A stretch of DNA of 64,000 nucleotides from an uncultured Lachnospiraceae bacterium (GTDB lineage Bacteria > Bacillota > Clostridia > Lachnospirales > Lachnospiraceae): assembly GCA_950097145.1 (NCBI GenBank), contig CATNCF010000003.1, positions 1-64,000 of the forward strand. The letters run 5' to 3'. The translations under genes were made by a program, and so were the position numbers. How positions within the stretch are numbered: the first letter of the stretch is position 1; every line of letters starts with the position of its first letter. The notes beneath the pieces were generated by a model that saw only the letters and a program-made list of their open reading frames with translations, did no database searches and was not told the origin of the DNA. Shown here piece after piece: positions 25,894-35,440 of the stretch.

Positions 25894-26256
25894 ATGAAAG
25901 AGATGAAAATGGGTGTGATTGAATCCAGGTTTGCAGATATGATTTGGCAGAATGAGCCCATTGCCACATCAGAATTAATCAGGCTTTGCGCCGAGGAATT
26001 TAACTGGAAGCGGACGACAACTTATACGGTTCTGAAACGGTTAAGTGAACGAGGGATTTTTCAGAACAATCATGGGACTGTGACTTCTCTGATTTCCAGG
26101 AATGAGTTCTATTCCCTGCAGACTGAAAAATTTGTGGAGGAGACATTTCAGGGTTCTCTTCCGGCATTTTTGGCGGCTTTTACTGCGAGAAAAGAATTGA
26201 CAGCAGAAGAAGTGGCGGAACTTCGCAGATTTATTGATTCTTATCAGGAGGGATGA
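25894..26256 (+). CDS. BlaI/MecI-family repressor
   Basis: 120 residues. A winged helix (WKRTTTYTVLKRLSERGIF) is followed by a C-terminal dimerisation/cleavage region, the standard BlaI/MecI layout. It represses until cut by the partner M56 peptidase. AAAGGAGG precedes the start, and its stop is 3 bases from the next gene's ATG. No beta-lactamase is nearby, so the pair may control distant genes. Confidence 0.93.
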   Translation: MKEMKMGVIESRFADMIWQNEPIATSELIRLCAEEFNWKRTTTYTVLKRLSERGIFQNNHGTVTSLISRNEFYSLQTEKFVEETFQGSLPAFLAAFTARKELTAEEVAELRRFIDSYQEG

Positions 26257-26259
26257 CGT

Positions 26260-27636
26260 ATGGAAGGTTTATTTATCCAGTTATTGAATATGGGGATTGC
26301 AGCAAATTTTGTGATACTTGCAGTGATGTTTTTGAGAATTATTTTGAGAAATATGCCTAAGGGAATGCGCTGTATTTTATGGGGGCTTGCCGGGATACGG
26401 CTGATCTGCCCCTTTGCCCCGCAGACTGTATTGAGCCTGATTCCAAGTGCGCAGACTGTGGCAAAGGATATTGCTTTGCAGCAGCAGCCAGCCGTACATA
26501 GCGGCATAGCGGTTTTGAATCAGGCCGTAAATCCTGTTTTGGCTGGAGCTTTTGCACCTAAGGAGGAAGCCAGTGTGAATCCTTTGCAGATATGGATTTT
26601 TGCTGCGTCTGTGATCTGGCTTGTGGGAATTGCTGTGATGGCAGTATATGCATTGGCCAGTTCTTGGAATTTGTACCGGATTACCAGAGAACGTGTCAGA
26701 TGGAAGGAGAATCTATACTTCTGTGACCGCATTGATACTCCTTTTATCTTAGGAGTCATCCATTCCCGGATTTACCTTCCTTCTTTTTTGAATGAGGAAC
26801 AGATAGGTTTTGTAAATGCCCATGAAAGGGCGCATCTTGCAAGACGCGATCATCTCTGGAAGCTTTTAGGATTTGTACTGCTGTCAATTTACTGGTACCA
26901 TCCCCTCTGCTGGGCTGCATATTGGCTGTTCTGCAAAGATCTGGAACTTGCCTGTGATGAGAAGGCTGTGAGAGATTTTGACCTCTGCGGAAGGAAAGCA
27001 TATGCTAAGACATTACTGGAATGCAGTAGTACCAGCCGCAGGATTGCCGCTTACCCTCTTGCTTTTGGAGAGGGCAATGTAAAGGAACGGGTGAAAAATG
27101 TGCTGAATTATAAGAAGCCTGCTTTTTGGGAGGCAGCAGCGGCAGTCCTTGCATGTCTGCTTGTGGCAGTGTGTTTTCTGACCAATCCCAGGGAGGAACT
27201 GCCATGGGCGCAGGAGCCCTTTGGACACCGTTATGGAGTGGAACATACTGTTTATTACGCGCCTATATTTTCAAATATGTTTCCGCCGGAAGCACGCTGG
27301 GCATATGAATTGACCTCAAACGGCGAACTGGCAGTCAAAGAAGAAGCATCCGGGAACTATGATGTCCAGGGGGCTTTGGAAGAGATGAAATTGACTTATG
27401 AAAATTTTGACCAGTATATGATGGGCCTGGAGGCAGAAGAACGAACTGCTGCTAACATCAGGAAAGAAAATAAAACAGCCTGGTATACAGGTTCTGTGGG
27501 AGAATCAGGAAATGGATTCTACTATATTCTTCAGCAGGAAAATGGAGAGGTTCTTTTGTGCTACGGATATAACACGGGTCTGGACGCTGAGGCAAATGAA
27601 ATACTGGCATGGATTTTCAGGCTGAATAAAATTTAA
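26260..27636 (+). CDS. BlaR1-like M56 family membrane metallopeptidase
   Basis: 458 residues with four N-terminal membrane helices (the last after the peptidase domain at about 290-310). The zinc motif is NAHERAHLARRDH (HERAH near residues 188-192), with ELACDEKAV (Glu as third ligand) further on. Family members cleave their BlaI-type partner after sensing a cell-wall signal. The C-terminal extracellular part (about 310-458) is short and does not look like the penicillin-binding sensor of BlaR1, so the inducer is unlikely to be recognised in the same way as beta-lactams. Confidence 0.9.
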   Translation: MEGLFIQLLNMGIAANFVILAVMFLRIILRNMPKGMRCILWGLAGIRLICPFAPQTVLSLIPSAQTVAKDIALQQQPAVHSGIAVLNQAVNPVLAGAFAPKEEASVNPLQIWIFAASVIWLVGIAVMAVYALASSWNLYRITRERVRWKENLYFCDRIDTPFILGVIHSRIYLPSFLNEEQIGFVNAHERAHLARRDHLWKLLGFVLLSIYWYHPLCWAAYWLFCKDLELACDEKAVRDFDLCGRKAYAKTLLECSSTSRRIAAYPLAFGEGNVKERVKNVLNYKKPAFWEAAAAVLACLLVAVCFLTNPREELPWAQEPFGHRYGVEHTVYYAPIFSNMFPPEARWAYELTSNGELAVKEEASGNYDVQGALEEMKLTYENFDQYMMGLEAEERTAANIRKENKTAWYTGSVGESGNGFYYILQQENGEVLLCYGYNTGLDAEANEILAWIFRLNKI

Positions 27637-27641
27637 AGTTT

Positions 27642-28088
27642 TTACAGGGAAAAATTGACGTTTTTTAACAGATCAATGTTCCATATGCAAAGCAGCAAGT
27701 TCTTTATGATAAAGTTTACAGCTACAATTCCAAGGGCTGCCCAGATGTAAATGTCCCGGTATTTCATGCCGATTTTTATCCGGCGGCGGGATATCCGCTC
27801 TATGGACTGGCTGATGAGAAACCAGCCCCCAAAGACAGCGGCATAGACCACCAGTGGATGGCAGATAAAAGATGTAAGAAATTTTCCATGCATCAGCGCC
27901 CATACTGCCCGGGTACCGCCGCAGCCAGGGCAGTAAATTCCAAACATGCTGTTTACCAGGCAGGGAAGTAGCAGTTTGGAAAATGGGATGGGAAAGAGCT
28001 GGTAAAGCAGTACAAGGGCGCACGCCAGAAAGACAAGAGCCCAGCCAATATAAAATAATGCAGTTTCTTCTTTTTCACGTTGTCTCAT
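27642..28088 (-). CDS. DUF2752 membrane protein
   Basis: 148 residues with three predicted membrane helices. The family signature FGIYCPGCGGTRAVWAL (two Cys in a CPGCGGTR motif) lies at about residues 48-64. The function is unknown. Its own promoter lies upstream on the minus strand. It is convergent with the M56 gene, only 5 bases apart. Confidence 0.9.
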   Translation of the reverse strand: MRQREKEETALFYIGWALVFLACALVLLYQLFPIPFSKLLLPCLVNSMFGIYCPGCGGTRAVWALMHGKFLTSFICHPLVVYAAVFGGWFLISQSIERISRRRIKIGMKYRDIYIWAALGIVAVNFIIKNLLLCIWNIDLLKNVNFSL

Positions 28089-28120
28089 TGTGTTCTCTCT
28101 TAAATTCTATCGTTTTTCTT

Positions 28121-28149
28121 AGTATAATAGCTTTTTTCAGGTTTGTCAA
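28121..28149 (-). promoter_or_regulatory. Promoter of the DUF2752 gene
   Basis: On the minus strand TTGACA (28144-28149), 17-bp spacer and TATACT (28121-28126), about 33 bases upstream of the ATG. Confidence 0.78.
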
Positions 28150-28335
28150 AAAAATGTTCGGGGCTGTTAGGAATAATCAGAAAAACATTGCTTATCTGCA
28201 AAAAATCTTCTATAATAAAAATAGTTTTCAGGGTGTTTCAATCCTGTGAAATCCCCATAATGAGTGAGTCAAAGAAATTCAATCTTGAACTTATCAATCA
28301 AAAAGGCGGTGATAATTATTGAGGTAATGTATGAG

Positions 28336-28524
28336 ATGAACAATGGAGAAATAATACAGAAAGGAATCGAAGATTTTAAAAATATTCAACGGCATATGTT
28401 TATCGCAAAGGAAGAAAATGCATCGAAAACATATGCGAGCCTAAAAGATGATTATATCTTTTTAAAAGCATTGCTCAACAGTCTTGGTGTAAATCTGACG
28501 GAAATTGATAAAATAAAAGAATAA
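28336..28524 (+). CDS. Small helical protein of unknown function
   Basis: 62 residues (MNNGEIIQKGIEDFKNI...LNSLGVNLTEIDKIKE), predicted helical and without membrane segment; no family recognised. The start at 28336 has GAGG ten bases upstream; in-frame alternatives are 28327 and 28264. A terminator follows the stop. Alternative starts and short length keep confidence moderate. Confidence 0.55.
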   Translation: MNNGEIIQKGIEDFKNIQRHMFIAKEENASKTYASLKDDYIFLKALLNSLGVNLTEIDKIKE

Positions 28525-28535
28525 CCATTATCAAT

Positions 28536-28574
28536 AAAGAGTGTAAGGTCAAATCAAAAGACTTTACACTTTTT
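28536..28574 (+). terminator. Terminator after the small helical ORF
   Basis: AAGAGTGTAAGGTC pairs with GACTTTACACTTTT (with G-U pairs), with a 9-nt loop and a following T-rich run. Confidence 0.8.
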
Positions 28575-28598
28575 TATTTTAAAGGAGTTGGAAAGAAT

Positions 28599-29339
28599 AT
28601 GAAAATAATGATTTCTCCCGCAAAAAAGATGAATGTAGATACGGATTCTTTTGAAATTGGCGCGCTCCCCCAGTTTATAGAAGACGCCGGAATCTTGAAG
28701 AATGAAATACAGTCTTTTACATTGAAACATGCAAAAGAATTGTGGAAATGCAGTGATAAACTTGCTAAGTTAAATTACAAGCGGTTCCAGAATATGAATT
28801 TGCAAAGGGGGCTTACGCCGGCAGTTCTGGCATATGAAGGACTGCAGTATCAGCATATGGCTCCGGGAATATTTACGGAGCAGGCTCTCTCCTATATCCA
28901 AGAGCATCTTCGGATTCTGTCAGGGTTTTACGGCGTGTTAAAACCCTTTGACGGCGTGGTTCCTTACCGTCTGGAAATGCAGGCTGAATTGTCCATAAAC
29001 GGGCACAGGGATTTGTATGGTTTTTGGGGAAACCGTATATATTTAAGCCTGCTGGATGCAGACAGGACAATTATTAATCTGGCGTCAAAGGAATATTCGA
29101 AATGTGTGGAAAAATACATAACAGCAGAAGACAGGTTTATTAATGTTCAATTTGGAGAACTTATAGAGGGAAAAGTAAAGCAGAAAGGAACTCTGGCCAA
29201 AATGGCAAGGGGGGAAATGGTGCGGTTCCTGGCGGAAAATCATATTTGCGATCCCGAAGGAATGAAAGCGTTCCATATACTGGGATTTTCCTACGCCAGA
29301 GAGCTGTCTGATGAGGAAAATTATGTATTTGTCAAATAA
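28599..29339 (+). CDS. yaaA: YaaA (DUF328) peroxide-stress protein
   Basis: 246 residues of the YaaA/UPF0246 family: KIMISPAKKM at the start, LSGFYGVLKPFDGVVPYRLEM (about residues 107-127) and FWGNRIY. E. coli YaaA lowers free intracellular iron during H2O2 stress and binds DNA. The start ATG follows AAAGGAG. It stands alone, between a terminator and a MITE-like repeat. Confidence 0.93.
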   Translation: MKIMISPAKKMNVDTDSFEIGALPQFIEDAGILKNEIQSFTLKHAKELWKCSDKLAKLNYKRFQNMNLQRGLTPAVLAYEGLQYQHMAPGIFTEQALSYIQEHLRILSGFYGVLKPFDGVVPYRLEMQAELSINGHRDLYGFWGNRIYLSLLDADRTIINLASKEYSKCVEKYITAEDRFINVQFGELIEGKVKQKGTLAKMARGEMVRFLAENHICDPEGMKAFHILGFSYARELSDEENYVFVK

Positions 29340-29384
29340 ATCCTTATAAATGGAAAAGCCGGATTTTCAGGCATTCTCTGGGAA

Positions 29385-29545
29385 TATTACTCCGGTGGTT
29401 AAATATCGACGTTTTTACTTGCTTAAATTTTCATCTGCCGCGTTGTCATCAATCGTTGTAGCACTCGCTACAACTCATTCTTCCGCCTTGCAGATGAAAA
29501 TTTATTCTTCGTAAAATTCGTCGACATTTAACCGCCGGAGTAATA
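29385..29545. repeat. MITE/REP-like palindromic element
   Basis: A 160-bp imperfect palindrome with arms of about 57 bp: the left begins TATTACTCCGGTGGTTAAAT, and the right ends with the near-perfect complement ATTTAACCGCCGGAGTAATA. A loop of about 45 bp contains a small hairpin (GTTGTAGC...GCTACAAC). It has no coding capacity and lies in the gap between yaaA and the next operon. Its form suits a non-autonomous mobile element or a structured RNA. Confidence 0.75.
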
Positions 29546-29615
29546 GTTTTACAAGCAGCAGAATAAAATATCATAGAATCTAATGGACATTCTATCTAAA
29601 AGGGAGGAAGAGAAA

Positions 29616-30029
29616 ATGGAAAAGAAGAATCCTATGAGAAAGAATCTGGTTCAGGCTCAGGGAGAGAGAAGGCCCAGGGTATCCGTGCTTGCTATTTTAA
29701 AAATACTGCTGGCAATGTATTTTTTGACAGGTGTTTTGCTGCTGGTTTTGTCAGCAATGCTCTACAAAATGCAGCTTAGTGAGAGCGCTGTATCTGTGGG
29801 AATTGTGCTGATCTATGTGGTTTCCGGGTTTTTAGGAGGTTTTTTGAGCGGTAAAGTGATGAAGACCAGAAGGTTTTTCTGGGGAATGATAATGGGCGGT
29901 ATTTATTTCCTGATATTGATTCTTGGATCCATTTTATTTCAAAAGGGAATTAACATGGAAATCTCACGTTTCTTTACAACTTTAATCCTGTGTACCGCTT
30001 CTGGAATGATCGGCGGTATGGTGAGCTGA
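29616..30029 (+). CDS. TIGR04086 family membrane protein
   Basis: 137 residues with a charged N-terminus and four predicted membrane helices with Gly-rich turns (VSGFLGGFLSGKVMKTRRFFW, ASGMIGGMVS). This pattern identifies TIGR04086, a family of unknown function in spore-forming Clostridia. The start at 29616 is set by GGGAGG; the longer frame from 29583 has none. Confidence 0.88.
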   Translation: MEKKNPMRKNLVQAQGERRPRVSVLAILKILLAMYFLTGVLLLVLSAMLYKMQLSESAVSVGIVLIYVVSGFLGGFLSGKVMKTRRFFWGMIMGGIYFLILILGSILFQKGINMEISRFFTTLILCTASGMIGGMVS

Positions 30030-30121
30030 CAGGTATGAATTTATAATTGACGAAAATAAATTTGGATGCTATAGTGAATGAAATACATACTCCTATGGGG
30101 AAGCGGAAGGAATGGGAAGAG

Positions 30122-31743
30122 ATGGAACGAAAGAAAAAATATCAAAGTGCGGTTTTTCTGTTTCTGCTTGGGCTGGGACTGTCAATTATTGCATGGGGAG
30201 GGCGGCAGGAGATACAGGAACAGGAAGATATGGAATATGTCCGACTGTCCCTGTTCTGTGATGTAAATTTCTGGAAGCCGCCCCAGTGGGAGGCAAAGGA
30301 AGGCAGCATTACCGGAGAAATTTCACAAAAGACAGGAGTTGTAATAGATACAAATGTACCTGCTCTGGATGCTGATAAGCAGCTTAGCCTTCTGCTGGTC
30401 AATGGAGAGCTGCCCGATATGGTATCCCTTACAGACAGTACCATATCAGACAGTTGGTGGATTCTGGAAAGGTGTGGGATTTGGAAGAATTCTTTAAAAC
30501 CTATCTGCCAGATTCCCATATCCTGAAGGACTTTCCAGAAGATGTGAAGCAAATGCTAAAAGAACGGGATGGAGGCTGGTATGCCTGGCCTTCCCATATT
30601 GATTCAGATGACGCAAGGGAACAATGGCCTCCAACAGCACAGTGCTATGCGGATGAAGAAAATTATCTGTGGAACTGCGGGATTATTTGGAATAAGAAGC
30701 TGTTAGATCAGTTAGGGATTTCTATTAAGAATTTAAGGACAAAAGAACAGGTTTTGGAGGCATTTGCCAGGGCAAAGGAATGGAATCAGCAGCAGAGAGG
30801 GAGGGAAATTATTCCATTTTTGGTAGATGGAAAGGATTATCAGGAATTTACCCTGGATTTTTTACAGGAAACTTTTGGCATGCTTCCTGTGGGAGAAGAC
30901 GGCAGATACCGCTCCCCTGTTTTGCAGCCGGAAACAAAGGAGGCTTTGCAGTTTTTGAACCAGGCGCTGCGGGAAGGATATGTATCGCCAGAGCAGCTTG
31001 CCTGGCAGAATTTAACTGTAAAGGATACTTTGGCAGGAGGGCAGGTGTTGTGCTTTATGGGCAACATAGCAAATGCAGATATCAATGCCCTGGAATGGAT
31101 TTCTTCCGGCCAGATTCGTTCTGATTCTGGGAAACTTCCTGTCTGGGGAAAGCGGAATACAGCTGCTACAGGATGGCTGAATACTTTTCTCTCCAAATCC
31201 TGTGAGCATCCAGAGGAGCTGGCGCGCTGGCTGGATTATATGACAAGCGAAGAAGGTCTGCTGCTTTGGGACTGCGGTCTGCAGGGGGTGGATTATGAGC
31301 TGGACGCTTCCGGACTGGTAAGGCGTTTTACCCAGGAAGAAAGACCTGATAAAAATGAGACAAGCGTCTGGTGGCCTTTTGGCAATATGGCATGGCTTTG
31401 GAGTATATCAGCTCCTTATGCCCCGGGAAGCCAGGAAGAGGCAGCCAGCAAAATCAAAGTGGCTTATGCAAAGACAGAGGGGACAATGATTTATAATGCA
31501 TCTCTGACGGATATCACTCTGGAAGGAGAGGCAAAGAAGCTGGAAGAAACATTGAATGCATACATCCGAAAAGAAATTTCAGCTCTTCTTTTAATGGATG
31601 GGCCAGAAGAATTTGAAAAAAAATACGCAGCATTGATTGAATATTTGGAGCAGAATGGAATTTACAAACTGGATAAAGAAAAGGATCGCCTGTATCAGCA
31701 AAAGTGCAGAGAGGCAGGTGAAACCATATGTCCTCAGGAATGA
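30122..31743 (+). pseudogene. Extracellular solute-binding protein, frameshifted
   Basis: A family 1 sugar-binding-like protein with an N-terminal signal/anchor helix (SAVFLFLLGLGLSIIAWGG) and the start of the binding domain (GVVIDTNVPALDADKQLSLLLVNGELPDMV). The frame switches near 30440-30454: the first frame reads on to a stop at 30526, while the homologous sequence resumes in another frame as QLVDSGKVWDLEEFF and runs to 31743. A single-base indel would join them. The gene precedes and overlaps a YesM-like kinase, so it probably delivered a sugar signal to that kinase. A sequencing error is possible, but the response regulator downstream is broken too. Confidence 0.75.
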
Positions 31744-33425
31744 GAAAAACAACGTCCCAAAAACTTGTGATGGTAGGCGGAATGGTATTTCTTGTACTGC
31801 TTGTGGCATTTCTGCTTACCAGGTATTCCATTCGGCGGACAATACAGGAAAATCTGAGGCAGGCAGAAGCAGGTTTGATGGATCAGACGGCCGGGAAACT
31901 CCAGGATTACCACGATAATCGTATGCAGATTGCTTCCTCCATGGTTTATTCTCCCACTTTATATGCCTGTTTTTTTCAAAATCCTGCAGAGCGCGTTATT
32001 TCAAATGAAGACATTTCCATGGTTTTTTCTAATACATTTCTTTTAGATAACACCATTGCGGATATTTTCTTGTATGATAAAGACCTGAAGCGGATTGCAA
32101 GCGCTGGGAAAGAAGTGGAAGAGCTGGAGGATTATGGTTTTGTAAAAAAATGGGAGACTCAGGTGATGTACAGCGGGCTGATTGCTATGCCAGACACAAA
32201 GATCCCTTGTTATGCATTATTTTTTCCGGTTTATAACCTGAGAAGCGAAAAATATGCGGAACAGATTGGCATGTGCACATTGGTATTTAAAACGCAAAAA
32301 TTAATGGATATCCTTTTAGATGCCCCGATTACGCCTGGGGGAGAACTGTATTTGGTAGATGCAGAACGTCAGGTGCTTGCCTGTTCCGGCAGCGGAAATT
32401 TGGACAAACTGGAAGGTGCGGGTGAGACCAGCCGGACGCTTGCTGCCGAAGGCTGGTCCCTGGTTCTTCAGGGGACAGATGCAGGCGTTTCCCAGGAATC
32501 GTCCAGCAATACATTTTTTATTGCCGCGGCCTACCTGCTGGCTGCGCTGTTGGTACTGTGGCTGTTAATTATCTGTTACCAGAGCCTTGTGCGTCCTATA
32601 CAGGAGATGGATGATTTTGTCCATGAGGTTTCTTTTCATCCCAATCTGCGTATAGAGGTGAAAGACAAAAATGAGATTGGAAAAGTGGAACAGAGCCTGA
32701 ACCAGATGCTGGATCGTATTGCCCAGAAAAATACAGAGCTGCAGGAGATAAAGGAGTGGGCATATCAGGCAGAACTGGTCAAAAAGCAGCTTCAGATTCT
32801 GGTGTACCGCAACCAGATCAATCCGCATTTTCTCTATAATACGCTGGACTGTGTCCGCGCTATGGCAGTCCTCAATGATCAGAAACCCATTGCTGAGATT
32901 ACGCTGGCATTGTCCCGGATGTTTCGGTTTGCAGTAAAAGAGGAAAATGTAGTGGCAGTGGAGGATGAGGTAAATTATACCAGAGAATATGCCAGAATTA
33001 TTGATTACCGTTTCAATGGGAAAATTCAAATACAGATCGACATGGAAGAGGCTGCCGCAGCCAGACCGATCATCAAACTGATTTTACAGCCAATCATTGA
33101 AAATGCTGTATTCCATGGACTGGAGAGGAAAGTGGGAGGCGGCAGAGTGGAGGCTTCTGTCTGCAGGTCTGAACAGGGAAGGCTGCACATTATGGTTGCG
33201 GACAACGGCTGCGGAATGTCAGAAGAACGGTTAGAAAATCTTCGGAAATCATTGGCAGGGGAGCAGCGGGAGGATAGTATTGGGCTGCCCAATATCTGCC
33301 GCCGCCTGAAGCTGTTTTACGGGGAAGAAATGAAATTTTCCATAGACAGCAGGGAAAATGAGGGTACAAAGGTTACGATAGAGATTGCGGATAAAGTAGA
33401 AGAAAGGGGGCCTGTACATGTATAG
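31728..33425 (+). CDS. YesM/LytS-type sensor histidine kinase
   Basis: 565 residues: an N-terminal membrane helix, an extracellular sensor region (about 35-265), a second helix (about 268-285), a HAMP-like linker (VRPIQEMDDFVHEV ... EIGKVEQSLNQMLDR), the phospho-acceptor box YRNQINPHFLYNTLD (His near residue 366), and the ATPase domain with IIENAVFHGLE and ADNGCGMSEE. Kinases of this group pair with AraC-type regulators to control sugar uptake. It overlaps the 3' end of the broken solute-binding gene and the 5' end of the broken response regulator, so this intact kinase may have no working partner here. Confidence 0.9.
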   Translation: MSSGMRKTTSQKLVMVGGMVFLVLLVAFLLTRYSIRRTIQENLRQAEAGLMDQTAGKLQDYHDNRMQIASSMVYSPTLYACFFQNPAERVISNEDISMVFSNTFLLDNTIADIFLYDKDLKRIASAGKEVEELEDYGFVKKWETQVMYSGLIAMPDTKIPCYALFFPVYNLRSEKYAEQIGMCTLVFKTQKLMDILLDAPITPGGELYLVDAERQVLACSGSGNLDKLEGAGETSRTLAAEGWSLVLQGTDAGVSQESSSNTFFIAAAYLLAALLVLWLLIICYQSLVRPIQEMDDFVHEVSFHPNLRIEVKDKNEIGKVEQSLNQMLDRIAQKNTELQEIKEWAYQAELVKKQLQILVYRNQINPHFLYNTLDCVRAMAVLNDQKPIAEITLALSRMFRFAVKEENVVAVEDEVNYTREYARIIDYRFNGKIQIQIDMEEAAAARPIIKLILQPIIENAVFHGLERKVGGGRVEASVCRSEQGRLHIMVADNGCGMSEERLENLRKSLAGEQREDSIGLPNICRRLKLFYGEEMKFSIDSRENEGTKVTIEIADKVEERGPVHV

Positions 33426-33781
33426 GGTTTTTCTGGCTGACGATGAGGTCTGGGAAATGAAAGCAATGAAAAAAATCATACAACAGATGGAACTTCCCAT
33501 TCTGGTGGATGGAGAGGCAGAGGACGGGATATCGGCATGGAAAGAGCTGCTGGAAAAGAAACCGGATCCTGTTGACAGACATCCGGATGCCGGGCCTTAC
33601 CGGATTGGAATTAGTGAAGAAAATCCGGCAGGAAGAGATGAATATAAAGGTGGTTTTTATCAGTGGATTTGCAGATTTTTTTTATGCGCAGAAGGCATTG
33701 CGGATGGGAGTGTCAGACTATCTGTTAAAGCCTGTGGAGGAGGAGGAACTAAGGGAAATATTGGAAGAACTGATGAATTAA
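33418..33781 (+). pseudogene. Response regulator remnant (receiver domain), frameshifted and truncated
   Basis: It begins with a normal receiver domain (YRVFLADDEVWEMKAMKKII, acidic pocket DDE). A small indel near 33566, after WKELLEKKPD, shifts the frame; the continuation ILLTDIRMPGLTGLELVKKI carries the phospho-acceptor Asp and SDYLLKPVEEEE the conserved Lys. It ends at 33781 just after the receiver domain, with no AraC DNA-binding domain, and directly joins the repeat region of an unrelated surface protein. I infer a deletion that removed the output domain. GGGGG precedes the ATG, which overlaps the kinase gene by 8 bases. Confidence 0.82.
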
Positions 33782-35300
33782 GGCCTATACCTGCAGTGCC
33801 TGCGGGCAAACGAGAACAGAGACATTGCCCAAAAAAGAAACGGAAACCTGCGCCCATAAGAATACGGAGGTAAGAGGCCGGGCAGAAGAAGGATGCGAGG
33901 AAGAAGGCTATACCGGAGATACTTACTGTAAGGACTGCGGGCAGAGATTGTCAGAGGGGACGGTCATTCCAGCCAAAGGCCATCAGTGGGGAGAAGGCGT
34001 GGTGACGAAGGAACCCACAGAAGAAGAAACGGGGATTAAGACCTATACCTGCAGTGGCTGTGGGGAAACGAAGACAGAGGTACTGCCGAAAAAGGGGATG
34101 GAACATTGTACCCATGAAAATATAGAGGTAAGAGGCCAGGCAGAAGCAGGCTGTGAGGAAGCAGGTTATACGGGAGATACTTACTGCTAGGACTGCGGAC
34201 TGCCGCTGTCAGAGGGGACTGTTATTCCAGCCAAAGGACATTCATGGGATGAAGGAACCGTTACCAAGGAGCCTACGGCGGAAGAAACAGGGATTAAGAC
34301 TTATATCTGCAAAATTTGTGGAAACACGAGAACAGAGATACTGCCGAAAAAGGATGTGGAGAGCTGCAGCCATGTAAACACAGAAATAAGGAATCAAAAA
34401 GAGGCAGGCTGTGAAGATACAGGATTTACCGGAGAAAAATATTGTAAAGACTGCGGGAAGAAACTGGCCAACGGTTTTACGATCCAGCCCAGGGGCCATC
34501 AATGGGATGATGGAATTGTAACCAAAAAGCCCACAGAAAAAGAGACGGGAATGAAAACATATACCTGCAGTTCCTGTAAAAAAACCAGAGGAGAAGAGCT
34601 GTCAAAATTAGAACCGGCAGCGTCCCAGACATTGAAAAAAGGAGCTGTTGTACAGGACAGTTCTTCCAAGGCAGTTTATAAGGTGCTTTCCGTCAAAAGA
34701 GTAAATGGTAAAGTAAGTGGAACCGTGAAGTATGTGAAACCGGCCAATGCCTTACAGACGACAGTAAAAATTCCGGCAAGTATTGTTGTGAATGGCGGCG
34801 TTTATACCGTAACTTCCGTTGAGGCAAAGGCTTTCATGAACCATAAGAAACTTACCAAGGCAGTGATTGGGAACCATGTAACTGCAATCGGTTCCAATGC
34901 TTTTCGCGGATGCGCAAAACTGAAAACGGTAACTATGGGAGACAAAGTTACCGCCATTGGTTCTGGAGCATTCAGCGGATGTAAGAAGCTAAAAACTGTG
35001 ACAATGGGAAAGAAACTGGCGTCGATTGGAACAAAGGCGTTTTACAACTGTACCAGTCTTACGAAGCTTACCATCCCCTCAAAAGTGAAAAAGGTTGGAA
35101 AACAGGTATTTTTAGGATGTAAGAAGCTGAAAAACATTGCCATTAAGACAACAAAATTGACAAAGAAATCGGTAGGAACCAAGGCATTCCAGGGAATTTC
35201 AGGGAACGCAGTGTTCAAGGTGCCCAAGAGTAAATGGAAAGCTTATAAGAGTATTTTGAAAGCGCGCGGGGCTGGGAAAAAGGTGAAAATAAAAAAGTGA
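33780..35300 (+). pseudogene. Surface protein remnant: Cys-pair repeats plus BspA-type LRR, with internal UAG
   Basis: Without any start signal, the frame opens within a repeat (KAYTCSACG) and continues through repeats of about 78 residues, each with YTCSGCG and YCKDCG-type Cys pairs and IPAKGHQW. An in-frame TAG at 34188-34190 replaces the Lys codon of YCKDCG (AAG to TAG). The frame goes on to 35300 with two further repeat units, a beta-rich linker and a leucine-rich region of BspA type (NHVTAIGSNAFRGCAKLKTV, repeated four times) and a Lys-rich end. It is the 3' part of a secreted surface protein whose 5' part, with signal peptide, is gone. The junction with the response-regulator remnant is near 33775-33785. 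Confidence 0.75.
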
Positions 35301-35374
35301 GGGGATTTACACGGGGATCATGTAAGAGGCGCATGCCGGACAAGGCGGGCTTGGCACAAGGATTTATCATGCAA

Positions 35375-35402
35375 GGAGCGATAGCAGTTAAGCTGTCGCT
35401 CC
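35375..35402 (+). terminator. Hairpin downstream of the surface-protein remnant
   Basis: GGAGCGATAGC pairs with GCTGTCGCTCC across a 6-nt loop (one G-U pair). There is no clear T-run after it, so the terminator call is tentative. Confidence 0.5.
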
Positions 35403-35440
35403 CTGACTATCCATAATCAAATAGACAAAGCGGCAGGAAG

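Noticed and set aside
33780-34610. Tandem repeats that could suggest a CRISPR array
   Set aside because: The repeat unit is about 230 bp, codes for Cys-pair protein repeats in one frame and has no constant short repeat with variable spacers. No CRISPR array was seen in the window.
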